Shown in pieces: positions 9,199 through 17,867 of a stretch of DNA of 36,397 nt. Numbering within the stretch: the first letter of the stretch is position 1; every line of letters starts with the position of its first letter. Origin of the DNA: UBA7803 sp036381275 (GTDB lineage: Bacteria; Pseudomonadota; Gammaproteobacteria; Pseudomonadales; Azotimanducaceae); assembly GCA_036381275.1 (NCBI GenBank), contig DASVDC010000090.1:1-36397 (forward strand). Direction: 5' to 3'. The notes beneath the pieces were generated by a model. It ran no database searches. It worked only from the letters and a program-made list of their open reading frames with translations, and was not told where the DNA came from. Position numbers and translations under genes: made by a program.

Positions 9199-9361
9199 GG
9201 ACGTCTCCCTCATGCGGACCCATGGCGACCGTACCGTGATGCGGTGCCCCGGCACGGTGTGACGCTCGTCACGAATTCTTTCTACGCCCGAGGGGGCCGC
9301 GGGGGCAAAGCGCAACTCGCTAGCGGCATGTAACCGCTTTGTGCGCCGCGCCGGTGCCGTG

Positions 9362-10279
9362 TTAGGGAGCCGCGGCCGGCACGGCCGCGCGGCAGGCGCT
9401 CGCGACGCCCTCGCGCAGGATCTCGGCCAGCGCGCGCACCCCCGGGCCGACGAAGTCGGGATCCGCGGTCGCGAGGTACAGCTCGGCGTAGCGCCGGACG
9501 CCCTCGCGCAGCGGCAGCTCCCGCAGCTCGCCGCGTTCGAGCTGCGGGCGGATGCGCTCCTCCGGCAGCCAGGCGAAGCCGTATCCGGCCACCGCGGCCT
9601 CGATCGAGGTGGCCATCCCGGTGACCGTCCAGCGCTGATTCACGTCCACGGTGCCGGTGCGGCGATCCCGGGCCGAGCCGGTGTCGCGGACCACCAGGTG
9701 GCGGTGTGCGCGCAGATCCCGTTCCGTCAGCGGCCGGCCGAGCGCGTGCAGCGGGTGATCCGGGCTCGCCACCGCGACCAGGCTCATCCGCATCAGCGGC
9801 TCGCCGAGGAAGCCCGGCGGCACCTGCGGCGTGATCGCCAGGTCCGCCTGGCCGGAGAGCAGCGCGTCCGCGGCCCCGGCGACCACCGACTCGAGCACCT
9901 CGATCCGGGTGTCGGGGCTCAACGCGCCGAACCGCGCGAGGCAATCGAGCAGCAGCCAGGTGGGGAACAGCACCTCCACCGCGATCCAGATTTCCGGCTC
10001 CCAGCCGGCGGAGGAACGCCGCGCGGCGCGCTCGAGGTCCGCAGCCTCGCCGATCAGCGCGCGGGCGCGGCGGTACAGCATCGCCCCGGTGTCCGTCAGC
10101 ACCGCCTTGCGCCCTTCCAGCTCGAACGCCTTCACGCCGAGCTGGGCCTCGATCTTCTGCACCGCGTAGGTGACCGCCGACTGGCTCTTGTGCAGCACCT
10201 CCGCCGCCCGGGCGTAGCTGCCCGCTTCCACGACGGCTACCAGCGCGCGCCACTGTTCCAGGCTGATTCGCGGATCCAT
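9362..10279 (-). CDS. LysR-family transcriptional regulator
   Basis: The 305-residue protein has the LysR winged helix-turn-helix at its start (LEQWRALVAVVEAGSYARAAEVLHKSQSAVTYAVQKIEAQLGV split over residues 7-50) followed by a periplasmic-binding-protein-like effector domain (EIWIAVEVLFPTWLL through LADLAITPQ). It is divergent from the azoreductase-pirin operon with 98 nt between the starts, the classic layout in which a LysR protein controls its neighbour in response to a small molecule. Quinones or other electrophiles would be plausible effectors given the targets, but that is inference. Confidence 0.93.
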   Translation of the reverse strand: MDPRISLEQWRALVAVVEAGSYARAAEVLHKSQSAVTYAVQKIEAQLGVKAFELEGRKAVLTDTGAMLYRRARALIGEAADLERAARRSSAGWEPEIWIAVEVLFPTWLLLDCLARFGALSPDTRIEVLESVVAGAADALLSGQADLAITPQVPPGFLGEPLMRMSLVAVASPDHPLHALGRPLTERDLRAHRHLVVRDTGSARDRRTGTVDVNQRWTVTGMATSIEAAVAGYGFAWLPEERIRPQLERGELRELPLREGVRRYAELYLATADPDFVGPGVRALAEILREGVASACRAAVPAAAP

Positions 10280-10319
10280 GATCTATCCATCTGATCGATC
10301 TAGTCGAAATATTGCGCTT

Positions 10320-10337
10320 TTTTATCGATCGATCAAA
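10320..10337. promoter_or_regulatory. Palindromic operator candidate between lysR and azoR
   Basis: TTTTATCGATCGATCAAA is an 18-bp inverted repeat broken by one mismatched pair, centred on ATCGATCGAT. A second GATCGATC lies 31 nt upstream at 10293-10300. Two related palindromes in a 98-bp divergent intergenic space fit the recognition and activation sites of a LysR regulator. Confidence 0.45.
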
Positions 10338-10377
10338 ACGTTCAATAGCGGCCTCCTCAACAACGGCGACCCAGACG

Positions 10378-10977
10378 ATGAGCAGCCTCCTACTGATCAA
10401 GACGAGCCTGTTTCCGGACGGCGCGAGCACTCAGCTCGCGGAGCTGTTCGCGCGCCGCTGGCGCGCGGCGCATCCGGACGGCCGGGTGATCGAGCGGGAT
10501 CTCGCCGCCGACCCCGTTCCGCACCTCGACGCCGAGCGCTTCGCCGGCTTCACGACACCCGCGGACGAACGCACACCCGAGCAGCAGCAAGCGGTGGCGT
10601 ACTCCGATGCGCTGATCGACGAGCTGCGCGAAGCCGACGTCCTGGCGCTCGGCCTGCCGATGTACAATTTCGGCCTGCCGTCGACGCTGAAGGCCTACTT
10701 CGACCACATCGCCCGAGCCGGCGTCACGTTCCGCTACACCGAAGCCGGCTCGCAGGGCCTGCTCGGCGGCCGCAAGGTCTACGTGTTCGCCGCCCGGGGC
10801 GGGCTCTATCAGGCCAACGGGAGCGACACCCAGACCCGGTACCTGCAGGATTTCCTCGGCTTTCTCGGCCTGGACGACGTGACCTTCGTCTATGCCGAGG
10901 GCCTGAAGATGGGACCGGACCATCGCGAACGGGCGCTCGTGGCGGCCCGTGAGGCCATCGGCGCCCTGCCCGTCTGA
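10378..10977 (+). CDS. azoR: FMN-dependent NADH-azoreductase / quinone reductase
   Basis: The 199-residue flavodoxin-fold enzyme matches AzoR: LLLIKTSLFPDGASTQLAELFARRW at the start (FMN phosphate region), GLPMYNFGLPSTLKAYFDHIARAGVTFRYTE split around residues 95-125 (the family signature), and FAARGGLY. AzoR enzymes reduce quinones and azo compounds with NAD(P)H and protect against thiol and quinone stress. The start at 10378 fits the homologous N-terminus, although no strong ribosome-binding site is seen. It is followed after 12 nt by pirin and is divergent from lysR. Confidence 0.92.
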   Translation: MSSLLLIKTSLFPDGASTQLAELFARRWRAAHPDGRVIERDLAADPVPHLDAERFAGFTTPADERTPEQQQAVAYSDALIDELREADVLALGLPMYNFGLPSTLKAYFDHIARAGVTFRYTEAGSQGLLGGRKVYVFAARGGLYQANGSDTQTRYLQDFLGFLGLDDVTFVYAEGLKMGPDHRERALVAAREAIGALPV

Positions 10978-10989
10978 AAGGTGAGCGAA

Positions 10990-11844
10990 ATGAGCGAAGC
11001 GAAAGAGCGCAAGGTCGTTCGGCTGATCACGGCCGAGGCGACGTCCGACGGCGCAGGGGTCCGCCTGCGCCGCAGCCTCGGGCAGACACCGTCGGCGCGG
11101 CTCGATCCGTTCCTGATGCTGGACGAGTTCGCGAGCGACGACCCCGACGACTACATCGCCGGCTTTCCGGACCACCCGCACCGCGGCTTCGAGACCGTCA
11201 CCTACATGCTGGAGGGCCGCATGCTGCACCAGGATCACCTGGGCAACCGCGGCCGCCTGCAGAGCGGCGGCGCGCAGTGGATGACCGCGGGCCGCGGCAT
11301 CATCCACTCGGAGATGCCCGAGCAGCGGGACGGCCGGCTGCACGGCTTCCAGCTCTGGATCAACCTGCCGGCGAAGGAGAAGCTGAAGCCGGCCGGGTAC
11401 CGCGACGTCGCGCCGGACGAGATCCCCGAGCTGGAGGTGCCCGGGCAGTTCCGCGCCCGGGTGCTCGCCGGCCGGCTCGAGGCCGGCGGGCGGACGGTCG
11501 AGGGACCGATCCGCGGCGTGAGCACGGCGCCGTGCTTCTTCGACGTCGCGCTCGCCGCCGACGGCCGATTCGAGCAGCCGCTGCCGGCGGACCGCAACGC
11601 GTTCCTGTACGTGTTCGAGGGCACCGCGCGGATCGGCGAGCAGGAGGTGCCGAGCCACCGGGCCGCGCTGCTCTCGGCCGGCGAGGCGGTCGCCGTACAC
11701 GCGGTCGAGGGGCCCGCGCGCTTCCTGCTGCTCGCGGCCCGGCCGCTCGGCGAGCCGGTGGTGCAGTACGGCCCGTTCGTGATGAACACCCGGGAGGAGA
11801 TCGAGCAGGCGCTGGAGGACTACCGGACCGGGCGGCTCGCCTGA
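10990..11844 (+). CDS. Pirin-family bicupin protein
   Basis: Pirins are iron-binding bicupins; bacterial members include quercetin dioxygenase-like enzymes and metabolic regulators. The metal ligands are present as His62 and His64 (FPDHPHRGFETVTY), His106 and Glu108 (IIHSEMPEQ). The C-terminal cupin (YVFEGTARIGEQEV) lacks a full metal set, as is normal. I start at ATG 10990 (284 residues) because AAGGTGAG lies just upstream; a GTG three codons earlier would lie on that site. Co-transcription with azoR, 12 nt apart, suggests a shared role in quinone or flavonoid-type stress. Confidence 0.92.
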   Translation: MSEAKERKVVRLITAEATSDGAGVRLRRSLGQTPSARLDPFLMLDEFASDDPDDYIAGFPDHPHRGFETVTYMLEGRMLHQDHLGNRGRLQSGGAQWMTAGRGIIHSEMPEQRDGRLHGFQLWINLPAKEKLKPAGYRDVAPDEIPELEVPGQFRARVLAGRLEAGGRTVEGPIRGVSTAPCFFDVALAADGRFEQPLPADRNAFLYVFEGTARIGEQEVPSHRAALLSAGEAVAVHAVEGPARFLLLAARPLGEPVVQYGPFVMNTREEIEQALEDYRTGRLA

Positions 11845-11905
11845 TCCGGCCGCCGCTGGCACCAACGCTGCAGGGTCCCACCGACGTCACCGAGGGAGTA
11901 TGCCG

Positions 11906-12745
11906 ATGCACCAAGTGGCCGAATGGAAGTCTTTCGGCGGTTACCAGCGCCGCTTCACGCACCGCTCGGAGAGCTGCGGCTGCGACATGACCTTCGCCGT
12001 CTACCTGCCGCCGGCTGTCGAAGCCGGGGAGCCCGTGCCGGTGTTGTACTGGTTATCGGGCCTCACCTGCACCGACGAGAACTTCATCACCAAGGCCGGC
12101 GCCCAGCGCTACGCGGCGGAGCACGGCCTTGCGCTGGTCGCGCCGGATACCAGCCCGCGCGGCGTCCGCCTGCCGGGCGAAGACGACAGCTACGACTTCG
12201 GCAGCGGCGCCGGCTTCTACGTCGACGCGACCGAGGCGCCGTGGTCCCGCCACTACCGGATGTACAGCTACGTCACGGAGGAGCTGCGCGCGCTGGTGGA
12301 GCGGGAGTTTCCGGTGGATCCGCAGCGTACCGGCCTGTTCGGCCACTCGATGGGCGGCCACGGCGCGCTGGTTCTCGCGCTGCGCAATCCGGACCGCTAC
12401 CGGTCGGTCTCCGCATTCGCGCCGATCGTCGCGCCGAGCCAGGTGCCGTGGGGGATCAAGGCGTTCACCGGCTACCTGGGTCAGGACCGGGCTGCCTGGG
12501 GCCGCTACGACGCGGTCGAGCTGATCCGCGAGCACGGCTGCACGATGCCGATCCTGGTGGATCAGGGGGATGCCGACGAGTTCCTGGAAGAGCAGCTGAA
12601 GCCGCATCTGCTGCAGCAGGTCTGCCGTGATCGCGGCGTCGACCTCCGGCTGCGCATGCAGCCCGGCTACGATCACAGCTACTACTTCATCGCCACCTTC
12701 ATCGGCGACCACCTCGCCTGGCATGCTGCACAACTTCGCACCTGA
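11906..12745 (+). CDS. fghA: S-formylglutathione hydrolase
   Basis: The enzyme hydrolyses S-formylglutathione to formate and glutathione, the last step in glutathione-dependent formaldehyde detoxification. The 279-residue alpha/beta hydrolase has the catalytic triad Ser148 (GHSMGGHGAL), Asp224 (DQGDADEFL) and His257 (GYDHSYYFI), plus the family segment LYWLSGLTCTDENFITKAG. The second ATG (11906) is favoured because AGGGAG is 7 nt upstream; the ATG six bases earlier is too close. The partner glutathione-dependent formaldehyde dehydrogenase is not next to it, so the pathway is split in this genome or this window misses it. Confidence 0.95.
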   Translation: MHQVAEWKSFGGYQRRFTHRSESCGCDMTFAVYLPPAVEAGEPVPVLYWLSGLTCTDENFITKAGAQRYAAEHGLALVAPDTSPRGVRLPGEDDSYDFGSGAGFYVDATEAPWSRHYRMYSYVTEELRALVEREFPVDPQRTGLFGHSMGGHGALVLALRNPDRYRSVSAFAPIVAPSQVPWGIKAFTGYLGQDRAAWGRYDAVELIREHGCTMPILVDQGDADEFLEEQLKPHLLQQVCRDRGVDLRLRMQPGYDHSYYFIATFIGDHLAWHAAQLRT

Positions 12746-12763
12746 CCGCCTCGGGGGTTGCCG

Positions 12764-13933
12764 ATGGGTCGCCGTCCTCTTCGGGCACTGGCACGCTGGC
12801 CGACGATCGCGCTGCTGCTGACCGCGGCGGCCTTCGCCGGCGCGGCCGAGGAGCGCCGTTACACCTTCTCGTGGCCGTTCGTCGAAGGCAGCGCGATGGC
12901 CCCGCGCGGCGGCACCACCGAGGGGCCGGACGTCACGCTGGCGGACGGGCCGAGCGACGCCTGGCAGCGGCTCCGTGAACCGGGTCTGTCCGACTTCGAG
13001 CGGGACCGCCGGGCGATCCTCGCGATGGCCGGCACCTACCGGACGAGCTTCGACTTCATCGAGACCATCGGCTTCACCGACGACTACCGGCCGCCGCGGC
13101 CGTACCAGTCCTGGGCCACCGAGTGGGTCTTCCCGATCGCCGACCGGCCGCGATTCATCAGCCTGCAGCACATCCTGGTGATGCACTTCCGCCAGGACGA
13201 CGGGACGCTCTCGCCCCCGATGGTGGTCAAGCACTGGCGCCAGGACTGGCGCTACGAGGACCGGGACATCCACCGCTACGCCGGGCACGGCGTCTGGCAA
13301 CGGCACGAGCTGCCGGCCGAGCAGGTGCGGGGCGCCTGGTCGCAGGCGGTGTTCCAGGTGGACGATTCGCCCCGCTACCAGACCGTCGGGCGCTGGAGCC
13401 ACTACCCGAGCCACTCCACCTGGACCAGCGACGAGACCCGGCGCCCGCTGCCGCGCCGGGAGTCCAGCGTGCGCGACGACTACCACGCGCTGGTCGGGGT
13501 GAACCGGGTCACCATCACCCCGCACGGCTGGATCCACGAGGAGGACAACCTGAAGGCGGTGCTGGACCCCGCCGGCCGTCCCGACCCGGAGCTCCCGTAC
13601 CTCGCCCGCGAGGCGGGCCTGAACCGCTACCGGCTGATCGTCGGCTACGACTTCTCCGCCGGCGAGGACTACTGGCGGCGCACCGCGCCGTTCTGGGCCG
13701 AGGTGCGAGCCGCCTGGGGCCGGGTGCTCGCCGAGCGGGACCGGTTCCGGCTCCGCCCGGACGCCGGCGGCGAGCCGCTGTTCCAGGCGATGTTCGAGCT
13801 GGCCGACCGCGCCGGCGCCGCGGACGCGGCCGATGCGGCGGCCGCGCAGCGCGAGATCGAGACCGTGCTGGAGCGCTACCTGACCGCGGCGGAACCGGAC
13901 GGCACGGCCCCGACGGGCACGCGCGCCCCTTGA
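12764..13933 (+). CDS. Secreted protein of unknown function, DUF6607-like
   Basis: The 389-residue protein has a signal peptide (RRPLRALARWPTIALLLTAAAFAGAAEE, cut near residue 28) and a soluble domain rich in Trp, Tyr, His and Arg. Notable stretches are YTFSWPFVEGS, QHILVMHFRQDDGT, HWRQDWRYEDRDIHRYAG and HYPSHSTWTSDETRRPLPRR. I believe this is the group annotated as DUF6607, but no enzyme motif is known to me. GGGGG precedes the ATG by 7 nt. It follows fghA by 18 nt and precedes the thioredoxin gene by 31 nt, so it may be co-transcribed with either, though no functional link is evident. Confidence 0.7.
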   Translation: MGRRPLRALARWPTIALLLTAAAFAGAAEERRYTFSWPFVEGSAMAPRGGTTEGPDVTLADGPSDAWQRLREPGLSDFERDRRAILAMAGTYRTSFDFIETIGFTDDYRPPRPYQSWATEWVFPIADRPRFISLQHILVMHFRQDDGTLSPPMVVKHWRQDWRYEDRDIHRYAGHGVWQRHELPAEQVRGAWSQAVFQVDDSPRYQTVGRWSHYPSHSTWTSDETRRPLPRRESSVRDDYHALVGVNRVTITPHGWIHEEDNLKAVLDPAGRPDPELPYLAREAGLNRYRLIVGYDFSAGEDYWRRTAPFWAEVRAAWGRVLAERDRFRLRPDAGGEPLFQAMFELADRAGAADAADAAAAQREIETVLERYLTAAEPDGTAPTGTRAP

Positions 13934-13964
13934 AAAACCCGCCCTCGCCCGTATACATCAGCGG

Positions 13965-14828
13965 ATGAATACCACGACCCCCGACGACACCGCCCGCGTC
14001 TTCGACGTCAGCGCCGCCAGCTTCGAGCGCGACGTGGTGGAACGCTCCCGCAGCACCGCGGTGCTGCTCGATTTCTGGGCCGAGTGGTGCGGCCCGTGCA
14101 AGGCGCTCGGCCCGATCCTCGAGAAGCTGGCGGACGCCTACGGCGGCAGCCTGGTGCTGGCCAAGGTGAACGTCGACCGCGAGCCGATGCTCGCCCAGCA
14201 GTTCCAGATCCGCTCGATCCCCACCGTGATGCTGGTGAAGGACGGACGCATCGTCGGCGGCTTCCCGGGCGCGCTGCCGGAATCGCAGGTGCGTCAGTTC
14301 CTCGCGCAGCACGGCGTGGAGCCGGCGGCGGCCGGTGAGGCGCCCGCGGCATCGGAGCCGCCGGCGGAGCGGGTCGCGCGGCTGCGCGCGGCCGTGGCCG
14401 AGAAGCCGGACGACGCCGAGCGGCGTTTCGAGCTGGCGCTGGCGCTGACCGACGCCGGCGAGGTGGACGAGGCGGCCGAGCTGATCGAAGCGCTGCCGGC
14501 GAATCTCGGTGCCGACCAGCGCACGACGCGGGCCTGGTCGCGCATCCGCTTCGTTCGGGCGCTGCGCGATGCGCCGCCGGTCGACGCGCTCGAGCGCGCG
14601 GTGAGCGAGCAACCGGACGACTCGGCCGCGCGGCACCAGCTCGGTATCGCGCTGATCGAGGACGGGCGGCCGCGGGAAGGGCTCGATCAGCTCCTCGAGC
14701 TGCTGCGGCGCGACCGCAACTGGCAGGACGGCCGGCCCCGCCAGGCGCTGGTGGACGCGTTCAACGTGATCGACGACGAAGCGCTGGTTCGCGAATACCG
14801 CCGCCGGATGACGGCGCTGCTGTTCTGA
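13965..14828 (+). CDS. cnoX: CnoX/YbbN-type thioredoxin with TPR domain
   Basis: An N-terminal thioredoxin domain (residues about 10-115) carries an intact WCGPCK active site with Cys42 and Cys45 and the cis-proline segment RSIPTVMLVKDG. It is followed by a C-terminal tetratricopeptide-like region (RVARLRAAVAEKPDDAERRFELALALTDAGEVDEAAELIEAL and later repeats, residues 125-285). This is the layout of the chaperedoxin CnoX (YbbN), which holds oxidised proteins and passes them to GroEL. E. coli CnoX has lost one of the two active-site cysteines; this one keeps both and so should be redox-active. GroEL is encoded 12 kb away in the same window. Confidence 0.92.
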   Translation: MNTTTPDDTARVFDVSAASFERDVVERSRSTAVLLDFWAEWCGPCKALGPILEKLADAYGGSLVLAKVNVDREPMLAQQFQIRSIPTVMLVKDGRIVGGFPGALPESQVRQFLAQHGVEPAAAGEAPAASEPPAERVARLRAAVAEKPDDAERRFELALALTDAGEVDEAAELIEALPANLGADQRTTRAWSRIRFVRALRDAPPVDALERAVSEQPDDSAARHQLGIALIEDGRPREGLDQLLELLRRDRNWQDGRPRQALVDAFNVIDDEALVREYRRRMTALLF

Positions 14829-14898
14829 CCCCGTTGTCCGGCACGACACGCGTGTAAAACGCGTTATAGTGTGCCCGGTAGCAGGGGGAGAGGTTACC

Positions 14899-16410
14899 GT
14901 GGCGCAGAACGAGCAGTCGGACGCCGACCGATTCCGCCGCGAACGCGAGCGCAGCGGCCGGGTTCCGTTCCGTACCCAGGTCTTCCAGGGCCTCGGCGCG
15001 TTGCCGGACACCTTCAAGACCTTCGCGATCAACACCTTCCTGCTGCTCTACTACAACCAGGTGCTGGGGCTGCCCGCGCTGCACGTCTCGGCCGCGATGT
15101 TCGTCGCGCTGCTGATCGACGCGGTGACCGACCCGATGGTCGGCTCGTACTCCGACCGCTTCCGCTCGCGGCTCGGCCGCCGACACCCGTTCATGTACGC
15201 GTCGGCGCTGCCGCTCGGCATCTGCTGTTACTTCCTGTTCGCGCCGCCGGAGTTCCCCGCAGACTGGCCGCGCGAGCCGCTCTTGCTCGTATGGCTCGGC
15301 TGCTTCCTGATCGCGGCGCGGATCTGCATGACGTTCTTCATGATCCCGTGGAGCGCGCTGTTCGCCGAGTTGTCGGACGACTACCTGGAACGCAGCGCCA
15401 TCGTCTCCTACCGGTACTTCTTCGCCTGGCTCGGCGGGATCACGTTCTACTTCTCGGTCTTCACGTTCATCTTCCCGTCGACTTCCGAATATCCGCTCGG
15501 GCAACTGAATCCGGACAGCTACCGTACGTTCGCGGCGGTGCTCGCGCTCTGCATTGCGAGCGCCGTGCTGATCACGACCCATTTCACGCGCGATCAGATC
15601 CCGTTTCTGATGCAGCCGCAGAGCGTGACACCGCCGTTCAGCCTGCGCCGCGTGATCCGCGACGTGCGCCTCGCGCTCGAGAACCGGGACTTCCGAACGC
15701 TGTTCTGTGCAGTGCTCGCGAGCGCAGTAGTGGTGGGGACGACGCAGGCGTTCGACATCTACATGGCCACCTACTTCTGGGGCCTCGACACCGCCAGTCT
15801 GCGCTGGCTCGCGCTGTCGTTCACGGGGGCGCTGCTCGCGTTCCTCACCGTCGTGCCCCTCCAGGCACGAATCGACAAGAAGCACGTGCTGATCGGCTGC
15901 AGCGTGCTCCTGATCGCGAGCGGCATGCTGCTGGTGGGGCTGCGCTTCCTCGACGTGCTGCCGCCGAACGGCGACCCGCTGCTGCTGAAGCTGCTGGTGG
16001 CCGACGCGATCCTGCGCGCCTATCTCGCCACGACGGCGCTGATCATGTTCACGTCGATGATGGCGGACACGCTCGACGTGCAGGAGCTGAACACCGGGCA
16101 ACGCCAGGAGGGCGTGTTCAACTCCGCGATCACGTTCTCGGCCAAAGCCACCAGCGGCCTCGGCACGCTGATCACCGGCGTGCTGCTCGATGCGGTGATC
16201 CGCTTTCCGGCCGGTGGTGCCGGGCCGATGGACGATGCTGGCGCCGTTACGCGGCTCGGCGCGATCTACGGCTTTGTCGTGCCGCTGTTCAACGTCGTCT
16301 GGATGGTGCTGATGCTGCGCTACACGATCACCCGGGAGCGGCACGCGGAGGTGCGGCGGACGCTGGAGCGGCGCCGCGCGCTGGCCGGGGGGCCGGCGGA
16401 GTGGAACTGA
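14899..16410 (+). CDS. GPH-family (glycoside-pentoside-hexuronide) cation symporter, MFS
   Basis: The 503-residue protein has about 12 hydrophobic spans and the features of the GPH/MelB-type sugar:cation symporters: AINTFLLLYYNQVLGLPA in helix 1, DAVTDPMVGSYSDRFRSRLGRRHPFM with the conserved Asp and the helix 2-3 loop, and RICMTFFMIPWSALFAEL. GTG 14899 is chosen because GGAGAGG precedes it by 6 nt; an earlier GTG at 14869 lacks such a site. It would import a sugar or related solute with Na+ or H+. The gene stands alone, between cnoX and a REP cluster, so the substrate cannot be inferred. Confidence 0.87.
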   Translation: MAQNEQSDADRFRRERERSGRVPFRTQVFQGLGALPDTFKTFAINTFLLLYYNQVLGLPALHVSAAMFVALLIDAVTDPMVGSYSDRFRSRLGRRHPFMYASALPLGICCYFLFAPPEFPADWPREPLLLVWLGCFLIAARICMTFFMIPWSALFAELSDDYLERSAIVSYRYFFAWLGGITFYFSVFTFIFPSTSEYPLGQLNPDSYRTFAAVLALCIASAVLITTHFTRDQIPFLMQPQSVTPPFSLRRVIRDVRLALENRDFRTLFCAVLASAVVVGTTQAFDIYMATYFWGLDTASLRWLALSFTGALLAFLTVVPLQARIDKKHVLIGCSVLLIASGMLLVGLRFLDVLPPNGDPLLLKLLVADAILRAYLATTALIMFTSMMADTLDVQELNTGQRQEGVFNSAITFSAKATSGLGTLITGVLLDAVIRFPAGGAGPMDDAGAVTRLGAIYGFVVPLFNVVWMVLMLRYTITRERHAEVRRTLERRRALAGGPAEWN

Positions 16411-16418
16411 CCCGACGC

Positions 16419-16539
16419 TGTGGGAGCGGCCTCCGGCCGCGAATGATCAGGTCGCAGTTCACGGCCGGAGGCCGCTCCCACAGAGTCAGGCCGCTCCCAC
16501 AGAGTCAGGCTGCTCCTGCAGAGTCAGGCCGCTCCTACA
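16419..16539. repeat. REP-like pair plus three 19-bp tandem partial copies
   Basis: The same 25-bp unit found at 2.3 kb occurs as a facing pair at 16419-16443 (plus) and 16458-16482 (minus, one base changed). The minus copy is followed by three direct repeats with 19-bp period starting at 16483, 16502 and 16521. Each has GAGTCAGG and a copy of the terminal GCTCC part of the unit with some base changes. The cluster fills the gap between two convergent genes. Confidence 0.9.
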
Positions 16540-16550
16540 GGGGCATTCGG

Positions 16551-17690
16551 TCAGAGGTGGAACAGCCGCTTCGCGTTGCCGCCGAGGATCAGATTGCGGC
16601 GGTGCTCGGACATCGGCGCGAGCGCGGCGCGCACTTCCTCGACCGCGTTGATGTGCGAATCGATGTGCGGGTAGTCCGAGCCCCACAGGAAGTGCTCCTC
16701 GCCAAGCAGGTCGCACTGCGCGTCGATGGAGCGCTCCGACGGGTCCATCACGAACCAGAAGTTCTCGCGCAGGTACTCGCTCGGCCGGCGCCTGATCGGC
16801 GCGAGCCCGCCGAAGCGTTCGTACTTCTCGTCGAGCCGGTCCATCAGATACGCGGCGTAGCCCGCGCCCGACTCGACGATCGCCACTTTCAGCTTCGGGA
16901 ACCGGTCGAACAGGCCGTCGCAGATCAGCGCCGCCACCGCGGGAATGAGCTGCATCGTGCCGCCGATGCCGAACGCGAACAGCACGTTCATCGGCTCGCC
17001 GGCGCTCCACCAGGCGGAGGCGCTGTTCACCGAGCGGTTGAAGCGCACGATAAGGTGGATGCAGACCGGCAGATCGGCCTCGACCAGCATCGCCCAGAGC
17101 GGATCGAAGTCGGGGTGTGACGGGCGTTTGCCCATTACCGGCTCGGGCGCGAGGAACATGCCCTTGAAGCCGAGCTTCAGGCAGCGCGCCAGCTCCTCGC
17201 GGGCGAGCTCGACGTCGTACAGCGGAACGTGCGCGATCGGCACGATCCGGTTCGGCGCCGGCGACGCGAAATCCCACTGCCAGTTGTTGTACGCGCGCGC
17301 GTACGCCATCGCGAGCTCGGGGTCGTCCTCCTTGTCCCAGAGGATGCCGATGGTCGGGAACACGACGCCGGCGTCCACGCCCCAGGCATCGAGCAGCTCG
17401 AGCCGCGCCGCGGTGTCGTAGCTCGCGGGCGGGCAGCCCTCGGCGTATGGTACGTCCGGCCGCATGAACAGGTCGGCAGCCTGGTGCTCGACGCCGCCGA
17501 GGCTCGCGAGCCGACCGGTCATCAGCACCTGGTCGTCGACGATCAGCGACTCGAGCCCGCCGTCGGCCGGGCGGATGCGGATCGCCCGCGGCCGATACTT
17601 CGGCTCGAGGTAGGTCTCCCACAGATCGGCGGGCTCGAGCACGTGGGAATCCATGTCGACCACGAACGGTCTGGCATCGGCGGCGCTCAT
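16551..17690 (-). CDS. Amidohydrolase family protein (ACMSD-like)
   Basis: The 379-residue TIM-barrel metal-dependent hydrolase has DMDSHVLEP near its N-terminus (metal-binding Asp/His), LPVCIHLIVRFN (barrel His), VAIVESGAGY, and WGSDYPHIDSHIN near the C-terminus with the last metal-site Asp. This matches the amidohydrolase_2 group, whose members decarboxylate or hydrolyse small aromatic or carboxylated compounds. GGGAGAG precedes ATG 17690. It converges with the symporter gene across a REP cluster. The substrate is unknown. Confidence 0.88.
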   Translation of the reverse strand: MSAADARPFVVDMDSHVLEPADLWETYLEPKYRPRAIRIRPADGGLESLIVDDQVLMTGRLASLGGVEHQAADLFMRPDVPYAEGCPPASYDTAARLELLDAWGVDAGVVFPTIGILWDKEDDPELAMAYARAYNNWQWDFASPAPNRIVPIAHVPLYDVELAREELARCLKLGFKGMFLAPEPVMGKRPSHPDFDPLWAMLVEADLPVCIHLIVRFNRSVNSASAWWSAGEPMNVLFAFGIGGTMQLIPAVAALICDGLFDRFPKLKVAIVESGAGYAAYLMDRLDEKYERFGGLAPIRRRPSEYLRENFWFVMDPSERSIDAQCDLLGEEHFLWGSDYPHIDSHINAVEEVRAALAPMSEHRRNLILGGNAKRLFHL

Positions 17691-17867
17691 CGACTCTCCC
17701 GACTCCTGCATGCGGCAAAGGCCCATCAGAGCAGGCTCGCCGCGCGAGGTCAAACGCACCGGCGACGACCGCGCCGCTCACCCGAGTGCAGGTTGAAGGG
17801 CCGGCGTCAGGCACCTAGTATCCGCGCATCCTGCGGCCCCCGCCGCCTGCCGACAATCGGGAGCACC

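Noticed and set aside
16483..16539. CRISPR-like short repeats
   Set aside because: Repeats are adjacent with a 19-bp period and no spacers of constant length, and no cas genes are present. They are partial REP units.
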